In this document: piece by piece, positions 56,236-64,000 of the stretch
Layout: each line of letters begins with the position of its first letter
Position numbering within the stretch: the first letter of the stretch is position 1
Source: Mimachlamys varia
Taxonomy: Eukaryota > Mollusca > Bivalvia > Pectinida > Pectinidae
DNA length: 64,000 nt
Direction: 5' to 3'
NCBI GenBank assembly: GCA_947623455.1
Contig: OX392532.1
Location: 29,362,792 to 29,426,791, forward strand
Notes under the pieces: generated by a model
Database searches by the model: none
The model's input: only the letters and a program-made list of their open reading frames with translations
Told to the model about the DNA's origin: nothing
Program-made: the position numbers and the translations under genes

Positions 56236-57689
56236 CATCATACCTATGCTAAATTCGTTGCACAGTTAACATGTACGGTACAGGTTAAGGTTGCAGTACA
56301 AAATGTTTGTATATACATTCAAGGCACTGACTGAAACAGCACACAATATCCTGTAACAGCCGTCCCGATTACTGCGATCAGATACAGAATAATGGTTGTG
56401 CAAGCCAAATATCGTACCGTAATCTATGGAAACCGCAATCGCAACATCTCGGGGAAAATTCAGATAATCTTTGGAAATCTACTAACTCGAATGCATGCGC
56501 CTGAAAGCCTTGCTGTGAATCACGACATAGTTCGAAAGTCCTCCGACTTTATCCACACTAGACGGGACCGTCTTCCTCGGTGTGGACGTGGACGCTGCCA
56601 TTTTGGAACATAACATTTACATCATGTGATCCTCATACATGCATTCGAGTGAGTAGATTTCCGAGATATTGCAATTGATAGGAACCGATGCTGTTGGAGA
56701 GTTTCATCAACGTTGTGGAATAACTTACCGTCTGCAATCAAAAGTCAAATGCCCTGGTGAAATTCATGAAAGATTAAAAGACCAATCTGTATTATAGGCT
56801 CAAAGTACAAATGTCATGCACATATCACCCTTTATTTTATAATTTACATATTTTCATCTATTTGTTAATGTGGAAATTTGAAACTATTGTTATTTTGTTT
56901 ACACTCACTGACTTCAATTTGCATATGAATAGATAAATCAATATTACTATTAATTTATTTATTGATATGCAAATTGATAGTAATTCCATTATCCATATGC
57001 TATAATGCGCTTTGGGGCAATTTTCAAATTATATATGGGCTTTATAAATGTTGCACAATGCTACTTGTTATAAAGACATTGATATCACATTATCGCTGCG
57101 CAAAATATCACTCTCAAAGAAATAAATATAGTGAAAGTTGTCTAAATCGGAGGTCACCGAGACAACAAAAAATGGCATTTCATACAAGTAGCTGGGGCTT
57201 AGAAGTATATAAGATCAGTTGGAATACCGGAACAGGCAGGGATTTGTATTACACAAGCAGGCACCATAGCCAAAGTATGCTGTATTTAGCAAACGCTATA
57301 CCTCCTCAGAGGCTACACATTTATGTGAAAAGAATTAGACAAACAATGCAGCTACAGAGTCTCGCTTTCGACGTAAAACCTAATATCAAATTTGCAATTG
57401 ATACTTAAACGTTGTGAGCTGCTAGCCAAAGTGGTTATCAATATTTCATATGATAACAAATATGACCCATGCTCAGTAGACTGTGCATAACGTGAGTTTG
57501 TGCAAATGTATTATAGATAAGGATAGTGGCTTTTTCATCACATTAGCAGCTCTTACAAATGTATGCACTTTGAGGTAGAGAAACGACTGAGTCGCTCCCA
57601 CACCAGCATTTTGATAGTTTGTCTGTAATAGCAATAGGAATAATAGGACTACAGCAGTGTTTGCTATGGATTTCTATGTAATTTCAGTT
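56236..57689. other. Intergenic, no gene supported
   Basis: A 148-codon frame at 56,962-57,408 runs into sequence (57,350-57,690) that resembles ligase-flank noncoding DNA at 52,770-53,060, so it is not believed. Otherwise AT-rich. Confidence 0.4.
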
Positions 57690-58135
57690 CAGAAAAGAAC
57701 GCAAGATTAAAGCCTCCATTTTCAAAAAGGTAGATAAACCTGAATGCCATAATCCGAACTCAGAATCGAATAAACTAGGGGCAAAATACGAAAACAAGAA
57801 AGATCCACATGGAGACCCTTTAAAAGTACAAAAGAATAAGACCAGGTGTGCTGGAAGAGTAAGTGTTTTCAGCTTCATCTACGACACCCGCCTTGTAATC
57901 TTGATCACATCCAAGTAAACATTAAGGCTCAAAATAATGAGAACCGAGTCATCATTGTCAATCACAACAAGCACGCAAACTCAAAAACGTCCATCTTCAT
58001 ATCTCGCAAAGATACAGAATGTTTCTTAATGAGACAAAGATGGCGACCGTAAAATTTGCTCGTAATTCTGATAACCTGTGTAAGTTTGTTTTTCAGCAGT
58101 CGACAACGATCACGAATATATCTCCATAAAACTAA
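57690..58135 (-). pseudogene. Reverse-transcriptase element tail and C-terminal scrap
   Basis: The tail 'cataatccgaactcagaatc', then 'gaccaggtgtgctggaag', then the 'gagacaaagatggcgacc' region that encodes the end of the RT frame on the minus strand in other copies. Confidence 0.55.
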
Positions 58136-59116
58136 TTAACAGCAACATATAAATACCATTGATTTGCTAAATAGTATAAAGTACTTATTAATCACTTTCT
58201 CTTATAACTCATTATCCGTTCTTGTTTGCTATAAATGGCATTTTAATCGCGTCTAATTTTCTACATAAGCATTTACATAAGATGTAGCCATAATTTGCTT
58301 TATAATAATTTAGCTGTGTGATTTCAGCGCGAAAACCATTAAAACATTATTACCACTAAAATGCACATGTTTGAAGTATCGAAACTTTGAAATGATCCTC
58401 ATGACTAAAGTTAAATTGGCAATATAAATTTAATCAAATATATGCTTCTTTACAGTTCAATGTTTGAATTTAATTCCATCCCAGTGTTATTGTCTGGCTC
58501 TGTTTTCTATTTACTTTTATGTCCTACATTTGAACATTTTCTTTCTTCATTGTTTAGGCAGATTCTGGAAGTAGTGGTTTCTGGAGCTAGTGCATGGTTC
58601 GGTAAATTGCAAATCTGCAATTTGTTGATTTCAGGTGAATTGGTGTCCTCTATTTTGGTTAAAGATGCTAGTAGCTGTTCTTTACCTTAGCTTTATATAC
58701 TGCAAAAACTTTATTGAAATGTTTATTTTGGTTTCCTTTGGGTTTTTTTTTTTTTTTTGTTTGTTTCATATATATTATTATTATTCGTATTGTTATTTTT
58801 ATCAGATAGACCTTGCTGTTTAAAGATCTACATATATATTTTGTACATTAAGATATTTCCTTTCTAACAGATTAATGGGTACATGTTGGTTCACATCCGT
58901 CTCAGTTGATATTGATATATATATTTGTTTCTATCTCTTTGTTATTCATATTCGCCTTCAGCCCAAAAATATCATAATTAAAATTTAGATATAATGTTTT
59001 GATCCAAATGCAATGGGAGATAAACCCAACAAACACATATGCTGCACCTTTTAAATTTAGTAATAGATACAAAATGTACAAGGATACAATATCCCGAAAA
59101 CATAAATAACACTGCA
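58136..59116. other. Intergenic, no gene seen
   Basis: T-rich, with a poly(T) run at about 58,742-58,760. Frames of 60-80 codons here have no protein features. Confidence 0.4.
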
Positions 59117-59235
59117 TCATACAGCTGTTTCGCCTTCTCGGACTCGTCTGCTAGGGGTCAAAAGGTGGAAAATCATAGTTGTTTCGTCCTTCTAGGACGC
59201 GTCTGTGAGGCCAGGGTCCTGAGGGTTGAAATCGA
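59117..59235. repeat. Two-unit tandem repeat of about 60 bp
   Basis: 'agctgtttcgccttctcgg' and 'agttgtttcgtccttctagg' start two similar units, each ending in a 'ggtcaaaaggtggaaa' or 'ggtcctgagggttgaaa' phrase. Confidence 0.6.
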
Positions 59236-59259
59236 AATTTTCTAAACAAATGTAGAAGC

Positions 59260-60250
59260 GTAAGAGTCGAGTGCGTAAAAGCAAAGCAAAGATTTACATG
59301 GAGACTCGAGAATAAGACCAGATGTTCCCGAAGAGTAAGCGTCTTCTGCTTCATCGATGACACCCGTCATGAAAATCTTTATCACATCCATGTAAACATC
59401 TCAAGTTCCCAAAATGATCACTGAGTATCATTATCTATAACAACAAGTAAACACAATAATTGGCATACTCAAAAACGTCCATCTTCATATCACTTAAAGA
59501 TACAAAATATTTCTCAATGAGACAAAGATGACGACCATTATACGTGCCCATAGTTCTGATAAACCTGCATTTCTCGAATATTTGTGTTGTTAGTTTGTTT
59601 GTCAGTAGTCGCCATCGATGACGAAAATCCCTATATCGAATCAACTGCGACATGTAAACACCATAGGTCGGAGAAGCAGGGATGTTACTATCAAGAAATG
59701 GAAAGTTCACGATAGGAAAATTTAAATCCTCGCGTTTATCAGATAGCTTAGTAGTAAGTTGTCCATGTTAGTCGTAGTTTAAGTAGAGTAGAACAGTCTG
59801 TTGTGGCCTTTATTTCAAAGTTCAAAAGGGTATATACGATCGACGTGGTCAGCAAACTTCTTGTTGTTTATAGACAACACATCGTCGATATATCTGAGAG
59901 TGATATTAAAAGACTTGGCAAGGTTTTTGTTACCAGTCCTAATTAGTTTTTCCAATATTTCAGTCTGGTATTAAAATAGAAACATATATATATTTCCTCT
60001 TAGCTTTTGTCGTGTTTTTCGTGATAGCTCACTACCATATAGTTGTATCGCCGTCTGCCTTTTTTGGAAAAGAAAGCTCTCATAACAAGAGATCGAAGAC
60101 GTTCCTTTAATTTTGTATGAGGTATGGTAGTGTACAGGGTGGAAAAATTAAATGTTTTGACCGAAAAGACATTTTTAGGAGGGGGTATAAGAAGAAAGAA
60201 AGATGACCGTATGATTTCAAATCGTGAGTTGTAACAGTATCCCAAGCATT
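59260..60250 (-). pseudogene. Reverse-transcriptase element remnant
   Basis: Minus strand: FNFSTLYTTIPHTKLKERLRSLVMR (60,160-60,070) is the RT N-terminal block. NFPFLDSNIPASPTYGVYMSQLIRY (59,710-59,635) is the C-terminal block, continuing to CLIEKYFVSLSDMKMDVF, which seems to be the end of the frame. The catalytic centre between them is deleted. This copy gives the clearest view of both conserved ends of the family. Confidence 0.65.
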
Positions 60251-61107
60251 GGTATTGGTAAAGTTACGAACCTGATGAACCTAGTCGTGTAGTGTTCACG
60301 ATGGTGATCCCATAGGGACAGAGGCTGTGATGCAGATTGTATTGTTAGTGTGTGTTTGTACTGATTCCAGTGAGTATTGAAGGTTTATAGGAGTGTGTGG
60401 GCTGGCGTAACGATAAAATCTAGATGTGACATGGTGTTTAGTAAACAATTTAACAATTCACATCAGGTCACGGCAAGCTGAAATAAGCTAAAATGGAAAT
60501 GGCATTTCGCCCATTGATGCGGAGATTTCAAAGCATCATAAAATCCAATGTAATTTCTAGCGTAACGCATGAGAGAATACCGACAGTTTCAACTTGTCGT
60601 AAAATCCATCAACATTTAGATATTATTCTGCGATACAATATTGATTTTTATCCTTAATTAGTACGTAACCTTAGCTTATGGTTACACAATGGGCAACAAA
60701 ACAGAATATATTGATGATAGTTTTAATAAGTGATGGATAATTGGAAAAGCTTTGTATTACTAGGATGTGAGTGACTGGGTATCACGGTGACAGGTGTACG
60801 GCACTGGTACGGTTCATCATTTTCTTGGGTAAGCGATGCAGGTATGGTTCCGTCCCACGCACAGACAAACAACACGGGTAGTTCTAACATATGGACACGC
60901 CAGTGCCTCGTTCCCTGTCTCGTGGGACTGTTCCGTAACGAGAAATGTTAACATTTCTCCCGGGCCGTTGTTTTGGGATGAGACATTTCCTGATGCAATT
61001 CTGTCCTTGCTTGTGTCCTTGGATATATACTAGTAATGTTTGACATGTCGGATTTTATGGGTAGTCGTATGTTTCACTGGTGTAACAGCGAAGCGCAAGC
61101 ATGGAAG
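60251..61107. other. Upstream region of the plus-strand GT31 gene
   Basis: No gene supported. Short frames at 60,836-61,033 and 61,036-61,322 lack protein features. Any promoter of the GT31 gene would lie here or within the next 330 bases, but no clear TATA box is seen. Confidence 0.35.
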
Positions 61108-61200
61108 ACAATTCACAAGGGTTATTCAGTCTCGAAACAGCAATCTGCTGCAAGACAATTCACACGGATTATTCAGTCTCGAAATCACAACCTGCTGCAA
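61108..61200. repeat. Tandem duplication of a 46-47 bp unit
   Basis: 'agacaattcacaagggttat' and 'agacaattcacacggattat' begin two units, both with 'tattcagtctcgaaa' and both ending 'ctgctgca', about 240 bases before the GT31 start. Confidence 0.85.
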
Positions 61201-61439
61201 CTTATACAGGATATATTAACCTGCAACAGAGAGGTGGTTTTTTTTCTAACATGGCTTGTGATCAGCCACGCTTATGTCGATTTACGCTAAGAAGATCAGA
61301 CGAACAGGTGTTTATGAACTAAATATTGAAACAAAACTCGACAACGGGAACAAATACACGTTCTGAATGATATGCCTTTGCGCGCAAGCTTCATGCATAC
61401 ATACGGCTAGTTTAATAGTAATCAGAAGACTGGGACAAT

Positions 61440-62507
61440 ATGACGTTCATAAATATCAACCGGAAAAAAGTCATTGTGACGACGACAATAATTGTCATGT
61501 ACTATTGTGTTTGGTTATCTCTCTTTGCTGACGAGCCACTGGACCCTCCGTATGTTAATTACACCACCAACTTCACGTACCCGCTTGACATCGACATGGT
61601 TGAGCTTGTGTCTGACTACCGGAAGGGGTACATCATAAACACTGACATTATCAATCCTTTTTCGTATCAGTTTATAATGAATCCTTCCCAGAAATGTATT
61701 CTGAGTGCAGCAGAGAAAAAAATTCAGAGCAAGGTCTTTATCTTGTTTATGGTAAAATCAGCTTACGAAAACAGGCGGCGGAGGGACGCCATTCGACAGA
61801 CGTGGGGAAACGAGGGGTATCTTACTCATTTTAACATTAAAACTGTGTTCACTGTAGGGCTTCCGAAAGCGAGAAGTAGGTTCAACTTGATAAAAAATGA
61901 GAGTGACCGAATGAAAGATATTATCCAAGTCAATTATATTGATACTTACTTTAACAATACTTTTAAAATGATAGCAGAGTTCAACTGGGCTGTCAAATTT
62001 TGTCAAAATGCCAAATATGTCGTCCTGATAGACGATGACTACTTCGTATCGCCAGAGTCTCTCGTTGGTTTGTTGGAATATTCGTCAGAAGTAAGGAATA
62101 CAAAGCGTCTGTACATGGGACACATGCATTCTGAATCAAAACCAAGACGGGACAAAGGAAGCAAATGGCACGTGTCTTATTCTGAGTATCCCTTTGATAT
62201 GTATCCAGATTTCATTAACGCTGGAACCATTATTATGTCGATGGAGTTTGTTATTGAGGCACAAATTGCCATGATGTACACGAAACTATTTCGGCTTGAC
62301 GATATTTACCTTGCTATTGTGGCTCGTAAGCTGCAAGTGTCTCCGGTAAAGACTAATCGCGTGTTCAGCACAAATGTTATGCCATGGGATAAATTAAATT
62401 TTGAGTTTCTCGCCACGGCTCACCAATACAAGCCACTCGACTTGCAATGGCTATGGAAACGGCGACGGCGACGAAAACATCCTGACATGCGACCAAGATC
62501 AAACTAG
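61440..62507 (+). CDS. GT31 beta-1,3-glycosyltransferase (brainiac/B3GALT-like), 355 aa
   Basis: An intact single-exon type II Golgi glycosyltransferase, paralogue of the minus-strand gene at 45,922. The signal anchor is at about residues 11-29 (VIVTTTIIVMYYCVWLSLF), with NFTYPLDID and INPFSYQF in the stem-proximal region. RRRRDAIRQTWGN (112-124), DIIQVNYIDTYFNNTFK, the metal-binding DDD at 198-200 (VLIDDDYFV), GSKWHVSYSEYPFD, INAGTIIMS (259-267) and LDDIYLAI (286 on) follow in family order. Three N-glycosylation sequons are visible (NYT at 40, NFT at 44, NNT at 172). The C-terminus is very basic (KRRRRRKHPDMRPRSN), unlike the other copy. Blocks such as DTY-NNT and SKW(Y/H)-S-EYP fit brainiac-type enzymes, but the sugar specificity cannot be read off. 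ATG at 61,440 is the first in frame with a good membrane anchor. Confidence 0.9.
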   Translation: MTFININRKKVIVTTTIIVMYYCVWLSLFADEPLDPPYVNYTTNFTYPLDIDMVELVSDYRKGYIINTDIINPFSYQFIMNPSQKCILSAAEKKIQSKVFILFMVKSAYENRRRRDAIRQTWGNEGYLTHFNIKTVFTVGLPKARSRFNLIKNESDRMKDIIQVNYIDTYFNNTFKMIAEFNWAVKFCQNAKYVVLIDDDYFVSPESLVGLLEYSSEVRNTKRLYMGHMHSESKPRRDKGSKWHVSYSEYPFDMYPDFINAGTIIMSMEFVIEAQIAMMYTKLFRLDDIYLAIVARKLQVSPVKTNRVFSTNVMPWDKLNFEFLATAHQYKPLDLQWLWKRRRRRKHPDMRPRSN

Positions 62508-63114
62508 AACTCTATAGCACGGAGAAAAACATTTCTGAGAACAATATTGTACTAATTGATGTGCTTTAGATGGTATTTGCTTATTTTATGAAAGAAATGA
62601 ATAATTATATCAATATCATTCTGTTGCAGGGAATTGTTCCACAACTGATGACCCTTCAAACGAACCATTATATGTTTTAATGTAATTTGATTTTGAGAAA
62701 CAGAAACTTTTAATATAATTATTTGCAAGCTATATGCAATTTAGAATAATTTTGAGAGAAAAATATTTTATTAACAACTCAGATATGAATGGGCTTAATC
62801 ATTATAGACAAATCATCTTATATTAGTAAATCGACTTTACCAGTCCTGTAGAAATAACTGTCTTGTAAAATCCATCAAGTCTGTCAGATTATGCATGTAA
62901 TGGTCACATTGACACTCTTGTGTAGACAATTCTGCACGGATTTTGCAACAATACAAGGTCTTCCAATACATATACTGTCGGTTACAGGATAGACAAAAAT
63001 AAACACCCTAAACAACAACTAGCCAGGACGTCAAGACTTATACCTTCCTTAAACTTGAAGTACAGGTTTACCGCAACTAAAATGCTAGTTAACTATATAT
63101 CGATATTGTATTTA
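62508..63114. other. 3' flank of the GT31 gene, no gene seen
   Basis: AT-rich. No convincing repeat or further gene. Confidence 0.4.
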
Positions 63115-63300
63115 CTGTAAAGCAACTTATTTTCGCGTGCGATTAATTTTCGCATTTTTCGAGGTTGATTAAAATTCGCGAAAATTAATCGCCGCGAAAA
63201 AGTTTCAATCAGAGGTATGCCAACTGTAGGGTACTGTACATTTTGATTGATGACCGTATTTATCGCGAAATTAAACCGCCGCGAAATAGTCGTTTTATTT
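63115..63300. mobile_element. MITE relic related to the element at 11,115
   Basis: The left end TACTGTAAAGCAACTTATTT, interior 'ttcgcgaaaattaatcgccg' palindromes, and 'tatgccaactgtagggtac' match the family seen at 11,115-11,590. The right inverted end is degraded. Here the site of the nested palindrome is empty ('gaggtatgccaactg'). Confidence 0.6.
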
Positions 63301-63821
63301 GTAAGTGCAAAATTAAGTTAAAATTAATGTTATTGTCGTATAAAGTTTATTTTAGTATTATTTTAGGCCATTTCACTAATTTATTGTCGTAACTACAAAA
63401 TGACCGTACATGTAAAACAGAGGCTAGAGTTTTATTCTCCGTCATATACCAGACGAGATCCTGTTACTACAAAAATGTTCCTATCTTTGAAGTAGCTATT
63501 ACTGCTTTTACTGGATTTATACTTACCATCGCTCTCTGCAGCAATAAAAAATGCCATAACATAAAGTAAGGCAAGTTAGAAGCCATTTGATCGGTCTCAG
63601 TTAAGAAGATAAAACAGACCAGACCAATCATTAGGCTGATACTTGTTCTTTGGTTTGAAAAAGGAGCGAAGCCCGAATTCAAAGCCAGGACGCTCTCTAA
63701 CGTCACACGACTGCAAGTTTCTTGTGATGAACATCAGAGATTTTTACTGCACATTCTAGTCTCCTCCACAAAATGGTGCACACAATTTAGCAAAGATTCC
63801 AGAGGTGCAGAGTGTGGAACA

Positions 63822-63930
63822 GTCCGAAGGGTTCCGACTCTCTGATCCACGTAATACTAGGACGGCTGGTGACTCTGAGGACGCAGCCGTCCCAATATTC
63901 CGCGGTTCAGAGAGTCAGAATCCTTCGGAC
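63822..63930. repeat. 109-bp foldback hairpin
   Basis: Outer arms GTCCGAAGG and CCTTCGGAC are exact, followed by GACTCTCTGA / TCAGAGAGTC and GGACGGCTG / CAGCCGTCC. The loop is about 15 bases ('gtgactctgaggacg'). With a stem of about 45 bp it is probably a palindromic MITE. Confidence 0.85.
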
Positions 63931-64000
63931 CTAGAATGAAAGTGAACTTTACTCCTGGATATTGAGGAAGGAGTGTATTGTATTGTATTTCCCAATATTC

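Noticed and set aside
56962..57408. 148-codon plus-strand frame
   Set aside because: Its 3' part lies in noncoding DNA that is duplicated elsewhere without the frame, and there are no motifs or splice signals.

Overview
The window is animal nuclear DNA from an invertebrate, most likely a bivalve mollusc. It is AT-rich, gene-poor and full of decayed transposons, and the genes that can be read are single large coding exons or short spliced exons. The lineage call is an inference from the repeat types: a Mutator-like transposase of a kind known from mollusc genomes, a tRNA-derived SINE, degenerate arrays built on 'cataactccctt' and 'ccagtatacccc', and many palindromic MITEs. No species can be named from the sequence alone.

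Left part (1-12 kb): a Mutator-like transposase broken by one in-frame stop, a LINE endonuclease scrap, and a frameshifted acyl-CoA-synthetase-like (AMP-binding) gene at 3.5-5.1 kb that keeps its noncoding first exon. Several decayed copies of one reverse-transcriptase family follow, then a SINE and nested MITEs. From 12.4 to 20.6 kb lies a three-exon minus-strand gene for a predicted 412-residue protein that I do not recognise. Its two introns are filled with transposon remains.

Middle part (about 21.2-43.9 kb): a tandem segmental duplication of roughly 10 kb. Each unit carries an intact 544-residue AMP-binding ligase on the minus strand, with a noncoding first exon and an intron of 1.2-1.3 kb. 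Unit 1 later gained a 2.0-kb TIR transposon (30,328-32,338), and unit 2 preserves the empty target site. Unit 2 carries a hairpin-bearing segment absent from unit 1. A fourth, badly decayed and partly inverted ligase copy lies at 49.8-50.6 kb. Flanking sequence resembling the ligase region recurs at 5-6.5, 24.8, 37.2, 44.5, 52.7 and 57.4 kb, so the locus has been duplicating for a long time.

Right part (44-64 kb): two intact single-exon family-GT31 glycosyltransferases resembling beta-1,3-galactosyl/N-acetylglucosaminyltransferases of the brainiac group, at 45.9-47.0 kb (minus) and 61.4-62.5 kb (plus). Between them are more reverse-transcriptase remnants and a minisatellite of 62-66 bp units.

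Functionally the window holds a lineage-specific cluster of acyl-activating enzymes next to a pair of Golgi-type glycosyltransferases. Nothing in the sequence ties the two into one pathway. No bacterial operon, CRISPR array, rRNA or convincing tRNA gene was seen. Splice sites, superfamily names and duplication boundaries were worked out by eye and have not been checked by alignment software.
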